Source: Methylobacterium thuringiense | GTDB taxonomy: Bacteria > Pseudomonadota > Alphaproteobacteria > Rhizobiales > Beijerinckiaceae | Reading direction: 5' to 3' | DNA length: 64,000 bases | Assembly (NCBI RefSeq): GCF_022179645.1 | Contig: NZ_BPRA01000008.1 | Span: forward strand, 62,001-126,000 | In this document: positions 19,942 to 29,651 of the stretch, piece after piece | How the letters are laid out: each line of letters opens with the position of its first letter | Position numbering within the stretch: the first letter of the stretch is position 1 | Made by a program: the position numbers and the translations under genes | Notes under the pieces: model-generated | The model's input: the letters and a program-made list of their open reading frames with translations, nothing else | Databases searched by the model: none | What the model was told of the DNA's origin: nothing

Positions 19942-20214
19942 TCAGCGCGTGCGCGGGCGGTGGGGCCGCCGCGGGTGCGGCTCGGGCAGCTGGCAGGCCG
20001 CAGCCGAGACGCCCCGCTCCGCCATGATCCCGCATGCCTGCTCGACCGTCATGTCGCAGGGGCCGGTCATGCCCTGCAAAGCCCCGACGGCACGCTGATA
20101 TTCGGGCAGGTTGACGCATCCGGGAACGCCGAAGAACGCCCAGGCCGTGGCGGAAGTGGCGAGGGTGGTGGCCAGGACCAGAAGGACGACAGCAGCCGAA
20201 GCGCATGCAGACAT
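19942..20214 (-). CDS. Small secreted cysteine-containing protein
   Basis: A 90-residue protein with a signal peptide (about 1-26, ending AWA). The mature part has four cysteines (GCVNL, PCDMT, ACGIM, ACQLP) that could form two disulfides in the periplasm, and a basic Pro/Arg-rich C-terminal tail. The ATG at 20214 starts the signal peptide. No family recognised. Confidence 0.55.
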   Translation of the reverse strand: MSACASAAVVLLVLATTLATSATAWAFFGVPGCVNLPEYQRAVGALQGMTGPCDMTVEQACGIMAERGVSAAACQLPEPHPRRPHRPRTR

Positions 20215-20342
20215 GATTCGCTCCTGCGCCGGAGGAGGCACGATGCAGTCTCGCCGAAGAAGTCGGCGTGTTCGACCGCATTCGCGACTCGCACGCGGCC
20301 GCTAAAGGCAGCAGCGCGACCGACCGGCGATGGCGCGGCCGC

Positions 20343-20477
20343 TCACAGAATCCCCAGCACCTTCGCCGTCCACCAAACCATCGGCACCACGCTCGTCGTC
20401 ACGACGATGCCGAGGAGAACGGCGAAGATGGCGGTGCGGATCCTGGTCCGAGGCGTGAGGTCCGGCGTGGATGTCAT
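20343..20477 (-). CDS. Small single-helix membrane protein
   Basis: A 44-residue protein with one hydrophobic helix (IFAVLLGIVVTTSVVPMVWW) after a charged N-terminus. A GGAGG site lies about 10 bases before the ATG at 20477, which supports translation. Function unknown. Confidence 0.5.
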   Translation of the reverse strand: MTSTPDLTPRTRIRTAIFAVLLGIVVTTSVVPMVWWTAKVLGIL

Positions 20478-20593
20478 CACGCCTTGTCCTCCGACCGGCG
20501 CCGTTTTGCTATGACCGATCGTCGCGACCGATGGCCGCCGCACGGGTTAGAGGGACCGGATCCGAGAGGGTGCCACCGTTCCGAGGCGCGGCA

Positions 20594-20827
20594 TCACAGC
20601 CATCGCTCGTCGAGGTCGGTGGCGTTCCGGTCGGCAACGGGTTGCGTCTCGTCGCCCTCGGCGAAGATCACGACGTCGCCGGGCCCGACGTCGCGAATCG
20701 CATAGAAATCCCAGCGGCGGTGGATGATGCGCGGACCGCCGAAGATCCGGTAGGCGTTCCAGAAGCGATCGTCCCGGAAGCCGACATAGTGGATGCAGCG
20801 CGAGGTTGGTTTGGTGGGCACGGGCAT
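20594..20827 (-). CDS. Small uncharacterised protein
   Basis: A 77-residue protein rich in aromatics (CIHYVGFRDDRFWNAYRIFG, then RRWDFYAIRDVGPGDVVIFAEG). The dense aromatic and acidic pattern looks like a real fold rather than a shadow. The start at 20827 gives MPVPTKPTSR. No signal peptide or membrane helix. I do not recognise the family. Confidence 0.6.
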   Translation of the reverse strand: MPVPTKPTSRCIHYVGFRDDRFWNAYRIFGGPRIIHRRWDFYAIRDVGPGDVVIFAEGDETQPVADRNATDLDERWL

Positions 20828-20951
20828 GACAGCTGGCTCCCCCGCTCCACCGGACGATGCAATGCGATCCGGAATTCTGGCAACCGGGACGGCCGACGAT
20901 GGTTCGTTCGGGGGGCCGGCAGGGCCGGCGGCAGATTGGCACGCGCAATCC

Positions 20952-21131
20952 ATGTCGACCTGGACCGCCACCGTCCTCGGCCTGTGGGCAGCCTACTGGG
21001 CCGCGCTCTTCGCGCAGGTGGCGCATCTGCGCATGCGCGACGACGGCGCAGGGGCGCTCGCGTTCGGCTGGCTTGCCGGAGCGCTGCTCGCGGCCGGCAC
21101 AGGGTTTTTCGTGAGCACGATCGGTGCTTGA
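20952..21131 (+). CDS. Small two-helix membrane protein
   Basis: A 59-residue protein with two hydrophobic helices (ATVLGLWAAYWAALFAQVA and AFGWLAGALLAAGTGFFVS) joined by a charged turn (HLRMRDDGAG). It is divergent from the preceding small gene. Function unknown. Confidence 0.5.
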   Translation: MSTWTATVLGLWAAYWAALFAQVAHLRMRDDGAGALAFGWLAGALLAAGTGFFVSTIGA

Positions 21132-21156
21132 CGCGAGATGCGATCGAGCTCCGCGA

Positions 21157-21483
21157 TCAGGCGCTTTCCGGGCTCGGCCTGGACGTTTCCATCAGCTCCA
21201 AGGTCCGCAGGATCGCCATGCCGACCACCTCGGCATCCGCGTCGCCTTCCGGCGTCGCCGGCAGGATCGCGACGGCCTCCACCTCGCCGCCGTCCGACGG
21301 GCCGACGACGACCTTGAAGACCGAACCCTCCTGGGCGTCCTCGTCGTGGATCAAGGCGACGGTATAGCCGGCGGCCTCGCCGAAGAGACGTAGGGCCCTG
21401 TACTCGGTGGCAGGCACGACCGGCGACTGGGCCGCGTCAGGATTTGGGCGAGCGCCGAAGGTCGGGCGGATCACGTTGCTCAT
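21157..21483 (-). CDS. Conserved hypothetical protein
   Basis: A 108-residue soluble acidic protein. The centre (EYRALRLFGEAAGYTVALIHDEDAQEGSVFKVVVG) has an alternating strand/helix pattern. The ATG at 21483 is chosen because upstream sequence lacks similar composition. It lies about 110 bp beyond the tRNA-Glu gene on the same strand. No family recognised. Confidence 0.6.
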   Translation of the reverse strand: MSNVIRPTFGARPNPDAAQSPVVPATEYRALRLFGEAAGYTVALIHDEDAQEGSVFKVVVGPSDGGEVEAVAILPATPEGDADAEVVGMAILRTLELMETSRPSPESA

Positions 21484-21593
21484 GCCGATCTCGTAGCGCG
21501 ATCCGGCCGATATGTTGAGCCCATTGTCCAAGGAGGCAACGGAGATGATTGTGAGACACAAGACCCGCGGATCAGCTGGATGCCCGATCCTGC

Positions 21594-21669
21594 TGGTGCT
21601 CCCAAGGGGAATCGAACCCCTGTTTTCGCCGTGAGAGGGCGACGTCCTAGACCGCTAGACGATGGGAGC
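21594..21669 (-). tRNA. tRNA-Glu (anticodon CTC)
   Basis: The 76-base minus-strand segment folds as a full cloverleaf. The acceptor stem pairs GCTCCCA with TGGGAGC, the T-loop is GGTTCGATTC, and the anticodon loop CTCTCAC gives anticodon CTC. The discriminator A is followed by an encoded CCA (21594-21596). Confidence 0.95.
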
Positions 21670-21795
21670 TTCCGGGCAGGCGAGGGTTCCTATACCGACG
21701 CCATCGGGGGCCTGCAAGGCCCTCGGGTCAGCTTAAGTGGAGCCACGGTCATATCGGGTGCGCAGGACGACGAGGACGGGCCGGAACGGCTGAGC

Positions 21796-22770
21796 GTGAC
21801 CATCGCACCGGAGGCGGGACCGGAGCGGCTCGACCGCGTGCTGGCGGCGGCCTTCGTAGAGATTTCGCGCTCGCGCCTGCAGGCGCTGGTGCGGGGCGGG
21901 CAGGTGCTCTGCGACGGGACCGTGGTGCTCGACCCCTCCCGCAAGGTCGGACCGGGGGCATTCTTGGAAGTCGCGGTGCCGGAGGCGGCGCCGGCCGAGC
22001 CGCTCGGTGAAGCGATGCCGCTGGTCATCGCCTACGAGGACGACGACCTCATCGTCATCGACAAGCCGGCCGGGCTCGTGGTGCACCCGGGCGCCGGGCA
22101 CGAGACCGGCACGCTGGTGAACGCCCTCGTCGCGCATTGCGGCGAAAGCCTCTCGGGCATCGGCGGCGTGCGCCGGCCGGGCATCGTGCACCGGCTCGAC
22201 AAGGACACCAGCGGGCTCCTGGTCGTCGCCAAGAACGACCGGGCGCATCAGCGCCTGTCCAAGCAGTTCGCCGATCACGGCCGCAGCGGCGATCTGGAGC
22301 GGGCCTATCTCGCCTTCGTCTGGGGGATGCCGGAGCCGCGCACCGGCACGATCACCGCCAACCTCGCCCGCAGCCACAAGAACCGGGAAAAGATCGCGGT
22401 GGTGCGCGAAGGCGAGGGCCGCCACGCGGTGACGCATTACCGGGTTGAGGCGCAGCCCGATGCCGACGGCATCGTCACGCTGCTGCGCTGCGTGCTGGAG
22501 ACCGGGCGCACCCACCAAATCCGCGTGCATCTCAGCCATCGCGGCCACCCGCTGCTCGGGGACGACACCTATGGCGGGGCGCTGAAGACCAAGGCGGTGA
22601 AGCTCGGGGAGGCGGCGCGCGCCGCGCTCCTGGCACTGGGTCGGCAGGCGCTGCACGCAACGCTGCTCGGATTCACCCATCCGCGCACCGGCGAGAAGCT
22701 CAGGTTCGAGAGCCCGCTGCCGCCGGACATGGCGGCCCTGCTCACTGCGCTCTCCGGAAAACCCGTCTGA
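21796..22770 (+). CDS. rluD: RluD-type large-subunit rRNA pseudouridine synthase
   Basis: A 324-residue synthase with an N-terminal S4-like domain (RLDRVLAAAFVEISRSRLQALVRGGQV) and the catalytic signature HRLDKDTSGLL near residue 132. DKPAGLVVHPGAGH, ETGRTHQIRVHL and the C-terminal LHATLLGFTHP follow RluD, which modifies helix 69 of 23S rRNA. The frame is open to 21580 through the tRNA, but homology begins at a GTG at 21796 (TIAPEAGPERLD). That start is inferred. Confidence 0.9.
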   Translation: MTIAPEAGPERLDRVLAAAFVEISRSRLQALVRGGQVLCDGTVVLDPSRKVGPGAFLEVAVPEAAPAEPLGEAMPLVIAYEDDDLIVIDKPAGLVVHPGAGHETGTLVNALVAHCGESLSGIGGVRRPGIVHRLDKDTSGLLVVAKNDRAHQRLSKQFADHGRSGDLERAYLAFVWGMPEPRTGTITANLARSHKNREKIAVVREGEGRHAVTHYRVEAQPDADGIVTLLRCVLETGRTHQIRVHLSHRGHPLLGDDTYGGALKTKAVKLGEAARAALLALGRQALHATLLGFTHPRTGEKLRFESPLPPDMAALLTALSGKPV

Positions 22771-23023
22771 GCGGCAGCGTTGTACCGACGCACCGGTCAA
22801 GCAATCGTTGACGATCCGGTGCGTTTCGGCACCGCGACGCGGTGACCCGGCATGCAGACTCAGACCCGAAGTCCAGTTCGTGCGTTGAAGCCATTCGCGT
22901 GGCGACCGCCGCTACCGGACGTCGTGGCTTCCCTGTAGAGATGGGAGGCGCAACGACCGGCTCAAGAGGAGCGGTCGATCGCACAGGGCCTGCCCGTTTG
23001 GGGGGCCGACGAAGGAGGTGTCC

Positions 23024-23914
23024 ATGGCCGGCGCATTACCCATGCTCGCCAACGAAGGTGGCCTGTCGCGCTACCTCGACGAGATCCGCAAGTTCCCGAT
23101 GCTGGAACCGACGGAAGAATTCACCCTGGCCAAGAGCTGGCGCGATGCGGGCGACCGCGATGCCGCGCATCGGCTGGTCACGTCCCATCTGCGTCTCGTG
23201 GCCAAGATCGCCATGGGCTATCGCGGCTACGGCCTGCCGATCAGCGAAGTTGTGTCGGAGGGCAATGTGGGCTTGATGCAGGCCGTCAAGCGCTTCGAGC
23301 CCGACAAGGGCTTCCGCCTCGCCACCTACGCGATGTGGTGGATCAAGGCGGCGATCCAGGAATACATCCTGCGCTCCTGGTCCCTCGTGAAGATGGGCAC
23401 CACGGCCAACCAGAAGAAGCTGTTCTTCAACCTGCGCAAGGCGAAGGGCAAGATCTCGGCATTAGACGAGGGCGACCTGCGCCCCGAACACGTCGCCACG
23501 ATCGCGAAAAACCTCGGCGTGCCCGAGCAGGACGTGATCGACATGAACCGGCGCCTGTCCGGCGACACCTCGCTCAACGCGCCCCTGCGCGAAGAGGGCG
23601 AGGGCGAGTGGCAGGACTGGCTCGTCGACAACAGCCCGAGCCAGGAGACGGTGCTCGCCGGCGAGCAGGAGGGCCAGAACCGGCTCTCGGCCCTGCGCGA
23701 CGCGCTCTCGGTGCTCAACGCCCGCGAGCGGCGCATCTTCGAGGCCCGCCGCCTCGCGGACGACCCGATCACGCTGGAGGACCTGTCCGGCGAGTTCGGC
23801 GTCTCCCGCGAGCGCGTGCGCCAGATCGAGGTGCGCGCCTTCGAGAAGATCCAGGAGGCGGTGAAGCGCAATCTGGCGACCCGCGAGATGCCGCGGCACG
23901 AAGCCCGCGCCTGA
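23024..23914 (+). CDS. rpoH: RNA polymerase heat-shock sigma factor RpoH
   Basis: A 296-residue sigma-32 factor. Region 2 contains KRFEPDKGFRLATYAMWWIKA, followed by the RpoH-specific box QKKLFFNLRKAKG. Region 4 ends in the helix-turn-helix EFGVSRERVRQIEVRAFEKI. Alphaproteobacteria often carry two RpoH paralogues; which one this is cannot be told here. An AGGAGG site 6 bases upstream fixes the ATG at 23024. A strong terminator follows. Confidence 0.95.
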   Translation: MAGALPMLANEGGLSRYLDEIRKFPMLEPTEEFTLAKSWRDAGDRDAAHRLVTSHLRLVAKIAMGYRGYGLPISEVVSEGNVGLMQAVKRFEPDKGFRLATYAMWWIKAAIQEYILRSWSLVKMGTTANQKKLFFNLRKAKGKISALDEGDLRPEHVATIAKNLGVPEQDVIDMNRRLSGDTSLNAPLREEGEGEWQDWLVDNSPSQETVLAGEQEGQNRLSALRDALSVLNARERRIFEARRLADDPITLEDLSGEFGVSRERVRQIEVRAFEKIQEAVKRNLATREMPRHEARA

Positions 23915-23933
23915 TACCGGTCGCAAAACGATG

Positions 23934-23965
23934 ACGCCGGAGAGAATGTCTCTCCGGCGTTTTTC
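23934..23965 (+). terminator. Rho-independent terminator of rpoH
   Basis: Eleven base pairs (ACGCCGGAGAG with CTCTCCGGCGT) close a 5-base loop and are followed by TTTTCTT, 20 bp after the rpoH stop. Confidence 0.9.
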
Positions 23966-24068
23966 TTTGGCCGTCAGCCCGGTCCGATGGCGCAGAGGAA
24001 TGGCGGCGAGACCTAACGCCCGCATTTTCCCGATCGCCGACCGGCGAACGAGCCCGGCCCCGAGACGC

Positions 24069-25517
24069 TCACTTCCACTGGTTGAAGGCGTCCTGGATCA
24101 CCCGGCTGCCGGCCGACCCCTTCTCGAAGGTGAGGATCGCCCGCGGGCCGGCCTTGTACTTCACGGCGAGGTCCATCCAGTTGCGATGGGTCAGCATCTC
24201 GGTGTTGCGCTCGATGTCCCCCGGCAGGTTGGACAGTCCGATCAGGAACAGGTTGTCGCGCACCCGCACCGGCAGGCCGTAGACGGACGAGCCGCGGGAA
24301 GATTCCTCGTCCTTGAGCTGCAGCAGGCCGATCTCCTGCACCGCCCGCTTCTCGCCCGGGCCGTAATTGGTGAAGGCGAGTTCGATGGTGTGGGAGGCCG
24401 GCAGCGTCGCGTCGAGGTTCCGGCGGATCGTCATCGACAGCGTCAGGCCGGCTTCCGGGTAATCGATGTTGGCCCGCACGACGCTCTGCAGCGGCTGACC
24501 CTGCTCGCCGTTCACGGCCTCCAGACGCCAGACGACGCGGCCCTGGGTGGCGGCGGGCTGAGCCTTGGGATCGTTCGGATTCTCCTCGTAGAGCACGGCG
24601 CGCTGAGCCACCGCGAGGTCGGTGCGCGAACCCGTATCCGGCGAAGCCTGCCGCGTCTCGGAATCCGGCCTCTCGCCGCCGACCCGGTCCGACAGCTTCG
24701 CATCGGGCACCGACGAAGAGCTGCCCTCCCCGTCGCCCGCACTCTGCGGCAGGTCGCTCCGCTTGTCGGCGAGCATGATCGCGGCGACGGCGATCAGGCC
24801 GATCACCACCGCGAGCACGGCGCCGACGAAGAGGTTGCGCAACTGGCGCGAGCGCCCGGTGCGGGGCGCCTTGACGTCGAGCTTGGGCCTGCGGCGGCCG
24901 CCGCCGTTCTCGGGCGGCGCGATGTCGGGAACAGACGTCCCGGCCGAATCGGCATCTAGTGCGGGATTCGTCGGGGCGGCGGAGGCGTCCTCGGTCTTCT
25001 GGCGGCGCTGGGGGGGCACGAAGGCCGTGAAGGCCGGCGGCGGCCCCGGCTCGGGCAGCGGCTCGTCGGCCGGCGTCTCGGGCTCGAGCGGAGGCGCAGG
25101 GGGCAGCGACAGCTGCGGCGAAAGTGGGGGCGCAGGCGGCGCCGCCGGCATGAAGGACGGGGCGGCCTCGGGAAGGGCCGGCGGCGGCGCGGGCTCCGGC
25201 TCCGGCTCCGGCGGAGGTGGCGGCGCTTCGGGCTCGAGAGCCGGCGCGACCGGAGCGGGGGCCGGGGGCTCCGCCTGGGGCGGCGGCGGCGGCAGAGGCG
25301 CGACCGGGGTGCCGTAGGCGGCTTCGAGCCGTTCGATCGCAGCGTCGAGCGCCTTGCGCTCGGTCTCGATCGCCTCGTCCGGCAGCGGCGGTTCGAGCGT
25401 GCGGAGCTGGCCGATCAGCGCAGAGCGGGCGCGGTCGTACACGGCCTTGCGCAGGGCCGGGGTGCGATCCGGCAGGGCGTCGAGCGCCCGTGCCAGCAAC
25501 GGATAGTAATCGGCCAT
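24069..25517 (-). CDS. Proline-rich single-pass membrane protein
   Basis: A 482-residue protein with a helical N-terminus (YYPLLARALDALPDRTPALR, RKALDAAIERLE). A Pro/Glu/Ala-rich low-complexity region spans about residues 70-200. One transmembrane helix follows (about 228-248, LFVGAVLAVVIGLIAVAAIM), then a periplasmic C-terminal domain of about 200 residues. That layout is shared with uncharacterised alphaproteobacterial membrane proteins. The proline stretch may span the cytoplasm as a flexible arm. No enzyme motif is seen. Confidence 0.8.
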   Translation of the reverse strand: MADYYPLLARALDALPDRTPALRKAVYDRARSALIGQLRTLEPPLPDEAIETERKALDAAIERLEAAYGTPVAPLPPPPPQAEPPAPAPVAPALEPEAPPPPPEPEPEPAPPPALPEAAPSFMPAAPPAPPLSPQLSLPPAPPLEPETPADEPLPEPGPPPAFTAFVPPQRRQKTEDASAAPTNPALDADSAGTSVPDIAPPENGGGRRRPKLDVKAPRTGRSRQLRNLFVGAVLAVVIGLIAVAAIMLADKRSDLPQSAGDGEGSSSSVPDAKLSDRVGGERPDSETRQASPDTGSRTDLAVAQRAVLYEENPNDPKAQPAATQGRVVWRLEAVNGEQGQPLQSVVRANIDYPEAGLTLSMTIRRNLDATLPASHTIELAFTNYGPGEKRAVQEIGLLQLKDEESSRGSSVYGLPVRVRDNLFLIGLSNLPGDIERNTEMLTHRNWMDLAVKYKAGPRAILTFEKGSAGSRVIQDAFNQWK

Positions 25518-25649
25518 CGTGCCCTGATCCGCCCGTTCCCGCCGTCGGCGCCTAGAGCCGCGATCCGACAGTATCGGACCCCGGCGCTAAGCTTTGGTTT
25601 AGCTGCGCCTCATGGCGACGAACCGGCATCCCCATCATCGGAAAGCGCT

Positions 25650-26942
25650 TCAGTCCTCGAAGGGGTTGTGCATCAGGATGGTGTCGTCGCGCTCGGGCGA
25701 GGTAGAGAGCAGGGCCACCGGCGCGCCGATCAGCTCCTCGATCCGCCGCACGTACTTGATCGCCTGCGCCGGCAGCTCGGACCAAGAGCGGGCGCCCGCC
25801 GTGGTGCCTTCCCAGCCCTGGAACGTCTCGTAGACCGGCACGACGCGCTGCTGCGCGCCCTGGCTCGCGGGAAGATGGTCTAGGCGCGTGCCGTCGAGAT
25901 CGTAGGCGGTGCAGATCCGGATTTCCTTGAACCCGTCGAGCACGTCGAGCTTGGTCAGCGCGATGCCGTCGATGCCGGAAGTGCGCACGGTCTGGCGCAC
26001 GAGGCAGGCGTCGAACCAGCCGCAGCGGCGCTGGCGGCCGGTGACGGTGCCGAACTCGTGGCCGCGCTCGCCGATCAGGCGGCCGTCCTCGTCGAACAGC
26101 TCGGTGGGGAAGGGGCCTTCGCCGACCCGCGTGGTGTAGGCCTTGGCGATGCCGAGCACGTAGCCGACCGCGCCCGGGCCGAGGCCGGAGCCGGTCGCGG
26201 CTTGGCCGGCGACCGTGTTGGAGGAGGTCACGAACGGATAGGTGCCGTGATCGACATCGAGTAGCGCGCCCTGCGCGCCCTCGAACAGGATGCGCTTGCC
26301 GGCGCGGCGAGCCTCGTCGAGCAGGCGCCAGACCGTGTCCTGGTAGGGCAGCACCTTGTCGGCGATGCCGGTCAGCTCGTCGTAGATCGTCTTTTCCGCG
26401 ATCTCGGGCAGGCCGAAGCCCCGGCGCAGCGCATTGTGGTGGGCGAGCAGCCGCTCGATCTTCGGCCCGAGGTTGTCCGGCTCGGACAGGTCCATCAGGC
26501 GGATGGCGCGGCGGCCGACCTTGTCCTCGTAGGCCGGGCCGATGCCGCGCTTGGTGGTGCCGATCTTGGTGCCCGGCGCGCCGTCCTCGCGCAGGGCATC
26601 GAGTTCGCGGTGCAGCGACAGGATCAGCGTGGCGTTGTCGGCCACGCGCAGGTTCTTGCGCGAGACCTCGACGCCCTGGCCGGTGATGCGCTCGATCTCC
26701 GAGACCAGCGCATAGGGGTCGAGCACGACGCCGTTGCCGATCACGCCGAGCGTGTTCGGGCGGACCACGCCCGAGGGCAGCAGCGAGAGCTTGTAGACGT
26801 TGCTGCCGACGACGAGGGTATGGCCGGCATTGTGGCCACCCTGGAAGCGCACCACGATGTCGGCCTGCTCGGAGAGCCAGTCGACAATCTTGCCCTTGCC
26901 CTCGTCACCCCACTGGGCGCCTACGACGACGACGTTCGCCAT
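25650..26942 (-). CDS. purA: Adenylosuccinate synthetase
   Basis: A 430-residue enzyme joining IMP and aspartate with GTP in AMP synthesis. The N-terminal [14 protein letters not shown] (P-loop type) and the [10 protein letters not shown] catalytic His region are intact, as are [14 protein letters not shown] and [13 protein letters not shown]. The start at 26942 matches the family N-terminus ANVVVVG. purB, the next enzyme of the branch, is 4.5 kb away on the same strand but not in the same operon. Confidence 0.97.
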   Translation of the reverse strand: MANVVVVGAQWGDEGKGKIVDWLSEQADIVVRFQGGHNAGHTLVVGSNVYKLSLLPSGVVRPNTLGVIGNGVVLDPYALVSEIERITGQGVEVSRKNLRVADNATLILSLHRELDALREDGAPGTKIGTTKRGIGPAYEDKVGRRAIRLMDLSEPDNLGPKIERLLAHHNALRRGFGLPEIAEKTIYDELTGIADKVLPYQDTVWRLLDEARRAGKRILFEGAQGALLDVDHGTYPFVTSSNTVAGQAATGSGLGPGAVGYVLGIAKAYTTRVGEGPFPTELFDEDGRLIGERGHEFGTVTGRQRRCGWFDACLVRQTVRTSGIDGIALTKLDVLDGFKEIRICTAYDLDGTRLDHLPASQGAQQRVVPVYETFQGWEGTTAGARSWSELPAQAIKYVRRIEELIGAPVALLSTSPERDDTILMHNPFED

Positions 26943-27363
26943 GAAGGTCTCGATCTTCTTCCCGTGACCGCCTGGCCGGATCGAGGAACTCGACCGCCTC
27001 GCCACGCGCGAAAACCCCGGCGTCGAAGCCGGGGCGAGGATAGGGCGCGTCTTCGGCGATCAGAAGAGGCAGGTCAAGCAAGGCAGGCGGCGCCCACAGG
27101 GCAATCGCGCAATGGCAGGCCGCGTCTTTCGCATCCCCCTGTGGCGCGGCGACCCGCCCGACGTTGTTCGGAGGCTGCCGATCTTGCCGGGTCGCGGCGA
27201 CATCTTCCCCTATCGGCGGCCGTAAGCTTCGACTCCTTGAGCCGTCGTCAACCGGAAAGCGCGAATGCGCGCCGCCACGCGCAGTCGATTGTTCGCAGAC
27301 TCGGCACACCTGTCTTCATGCGGCGATCGGTGCCCGAGGCCTCGACCGCAAGGGCCGCCGGCA
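26943..27363. other. Intergenic region between the TonB receptor and purA
   Basis: I see no supportable gene in these 421 bases; frames running through it have poor composition. Apart from a terminator-like hairpin on the minus strand (27011-27034) nothing stands out. The purA promoter should lie between that hairpin and 26942, a very short space. Confidence 0.5.
27011..27034 (-). terminator. Terminator-like hairpin upstream of purA
   Basis: On the minus strand CCCCGGC and GCCGGGG pair around a 6-base loop and run into TTTT. The nearest minus-strand gene upstream, the TonB receptor, ends 330 bp earlier, so the hairpin may end its transcript. Confidence 0.65.
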
Positions 27364-29556
27364 TCAGAACGTCAGCCGCACATTGGCGAAGACCGTGCGC
27401 CCGAATTCCGGGAAGCCGTAGGCGAGGGAATAGTTCGTATCGAGCAGGTTGCGCACGCCCAGCGCCGCCGTCATGTGCGCGTCGAAGGCATATTGCGCCT
27501 GCAGGTTCAGGAGCACGTAGCCGCCGGTCTTGAAGAAGGCGTTCTCCAGCCGGTCGGTGGAGAAGCGGCCGCTGGCCATCTCCACGCTCGGGGTGAAACT
27601 CAGGGCCGGCGTCGCCTGCCAGGTCGCGTAGACGAAGGCCTGGTGCCGCGGCGTACCGATCGGCTTCAGGGCAGGCCGGAGCGGATCGTTCAGCTCGCGG
27701 AGCAGGTAGGTGTAGTTCGCCCCCACGAAGAACGCGGGCGACAGCGTCAGCTCCGTGGCCACCTCGTAGCCGTAATAGCGGCCGGTGCCGACGTTCTGGT
27801 TCTGGATCCGGTTGTTGCCGATGCTGACCGATTGGATCGCGTTCTCGATGTCGCTGTAGAACAGGGCCGGCGTCACACGCAGCGTGTCGAACAGCAGCTC
27901 CGACCAGCCGACCTCGTAGTTGGTGGCGCGCTCGGGCTTGAGGTCGGGGTTCGGCTCGGCATCGCCGAAGCGCGTGCTGAAGCGCTCGAACAGGTTCGGG
28001 AAGCGCGTGCGGGACGAGACGCTGGCATGGACGCGCCCGGTCTCGCTCGTGCGGTAGATCGCGGCGGCCTGCCCGTTGAACGCGTCGCTGCCGCCGAGAG
28101 GGTAGGCGAAGAGCGCACGCGTGGTCGTGTTGAAATCCTGCGCCTTGCGGAGCGCATTGCGGTCGTAGCTCACGCCCACCACCAGATCGAGGCGATCGGT
28201 GGCGTGGAAGTTGTTCTCGACGGCCAGCGAGTAGGTGTCCTCGACGTTCTCCTGGTTCGGTTCCAGGACCGAGGTCGACAGGCCGGGCGCCGAGATCTGG
28301 CGCTCGGCATGGCGGTCGCGCCGGTAATGCGCGGCGGCCTTGAAGGTGTTGAACGGGATCAGGTCGGTACCGAATTCAAGGCTGCCGCCATAGGCGTAGT
28401 CGTCGTAGAAGCTGTTGAACGATCGCGGCTGGCGCTGGCTCGAAAACGTCGAGTCGTCGAAGGCCGAAAGCAGGTTGTTGAAGGTGTTGTAGTAGGCCCG
28501 CGACAGCAGATACGAATCGTTGCCGATCGCGGTGCGCGACAGGAAGTAGAGGCTGTCGAGGTCCCAGTAGGGCCAGCGCCAGTCGCGCTGGTAGGCCGTA
28601 CCCCACGGCAGCGGCATCGGGGTGATGCCGCGCACCGGCTCGAAGGTGCTGTAGGGCGCGCCCTTCACGCCCGCTTGCTTGGTGTAGCTCAGCGAGTACT
28701 CGTCGGTGGCGTTCGGCGTGATGCCGGCCTTGAGGTTCACGCGGTAATCGCTGACGGCCGAGAAGTCGCGCCGGCCGCCATCCTCGATCGCCGGGCCGCC
28801 GCCGATCGGGATCGGCCGGAACCCTTGCGAGAGGAACCAGCCGTCGCTGTCGCGCACCGTCCCGCTCGCCTGGAGATAGTAGTTCTCCTGGCGCGTGCCG
28901 ACGACGCCGAAGCCGTTAAAGGCCGAGGGGGCGCCGCGGTTGCCGATGTCGACGCCGGTGCGGAACTCGGCTTCCGCCTCTCGCGTCGGCTTGCGCGTGA
29001 CGAGGTTGATCGCGCCGCCCATGCCGCCCGGTCCGTTGAGGACGGAGACGAAGCCCTTCTGCACTTGGATCTCGGCGAGATCCGGCGTGAGGAAGCGGCC
29101 GAAATCGAGGCGGTTGTCGGCCGGCAGGTAGACCCGGATGCCGTCGATCGAGAGCGGCACCTGGAAGCGGTCGAAGCCGCGCACGAAGACGAGGCGCTCG
29201 TTGCGGCTGCCGCCGGTATTGGCGGCGCTGACGCCCGGCACCACCGTCAGGGCGTCGTCGAGGGTGTTCTTGTTGAAGGTGTAGACATCCTTCGCCGTGA
29301 CCACGCTCTCCGAGAGCGCGGAGCGGTAGCGGCCGTCCCAGCCCCGCGCTCCAGAGACCGAGATCTCGGACAGAACGGCGGAGAGTTCGCCGAGTTCGAA
29401 GGCTCCCGTCGGCTTGGCCGCGTTTGGCGCGAGGCGGGCGGGCTTCGCGCGGCGGCTGTCCTCGAGATCGCGCTCCTCCGCCGCCGGCCCGTCGCCGAGC
29501 ATCGGCATCATCGCAAACACCGAGGCCGAGACGGCCACCTGAACTGAACGCAGCAT
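27364..29556 (-). CDS. TonB-dependent outer-membrane receptor, putatively ModE-controlled
   Basis: A 730-residue outer-membrane receptor. The plug domain shows LDDALTVVPGVSAANTGGSR, FVRGFDRFQVPLSIDGIRVY and GPGGMGGAINLVTRKP (about 95-195). The barrel ends in the family's closing strand FANVRLTF. Near the end, GVRNLLDTNY and RFPNLFERF are typical of siderophore/metal-type receptors. The N-terminus is a weak signal sequence. The substrate is not visible from sequence, but a Mo-box-like inverted repeat about 110 bp upstream suggests molybdate, tungstate or a chelate of them. Confidence 0.9.
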   Translation of the reverse strand: MLRSVQVAVSASVFAMMPMLGDGPAAEERDLEDSRRAKPARLAPNAAKPTGAFELGELSAVLSEISVSGARGWDGRYRSALSESVVTAKDVYTFNKNTLDDALTVVPGVSAANTGGSRNERLVFVRGFDRFQVPLSIDGIRVYLPADNRLDFGRFLTPDLAEIQVQKGFVSVLNGPGGMGGAINLVTRKPTREAEAEFRTGVDIGNRGAPSAFNGFGVVGTRQENYYLQASGTVRDSDGWFLSQGFRPIPIGGGPAIEDGGRRDFSAVSDYRVNLKAGITPNATDEYSLSYTKQAGVKGAPYSTFEPVRGITPMPLPWGTAYQRDWRWPYWDLDSLYFLSRTAIGNDSYLLSRAYYNTFNNLLSAFDDSTFSSQRQPRSFNSFYDDYAYGGSLEFGTDLIPFNTFKAAAHYRRDRHAERQISAPGLSTSVLEPNQENVEDTYSLAVENNFHATDRLDLVVGVSYDRNALRKAQDFNTTTRALFAYPLGGSDAFNGQAAAIYRTSETGRVHASVSSRTRFPNLFERFSTRFGDAEPNPDLKPERATNYEVGWSELLFDTLRVTPALFYSDIENAIQSVSIGNNRIQNQNVGTGRYYGYEVATELTLSPAFFVGANYTYLLRELNDPLRPALKPIGTPRHQAFVYATWQATPALSFTPSVEMASGRFSTDRLENAFFKTGGYVLLNLQAQYAFDAHMTAALGVRNLLDTNYSLAYGFPEFGRTVFANVRLTF

Positions 29557-29651
29557 CGTCGTCTCGTCGCCCCCGCGATGGATCTTGCGAGGAACGCGGC
29601 CGCAGAGGCCGGCACCGTGAGACGATGCCGAACGCGCGAGTCGGAACCAAG

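Noticed and set aside
26905-27309. Possible small gene between the TonB receptor and purA
   Set aside because: The 134-codon frame is Arg-rich, runs through a terminator hairpin and overlaps the purA start in another frame.
27265-29547. Long open frame antisense to the TonB receptor
   Set aside because: Composition (Arg/Val/Ala/Glu repeats) is typical of an opposite-strand shadow; the receptor frame carries all the family motifs.
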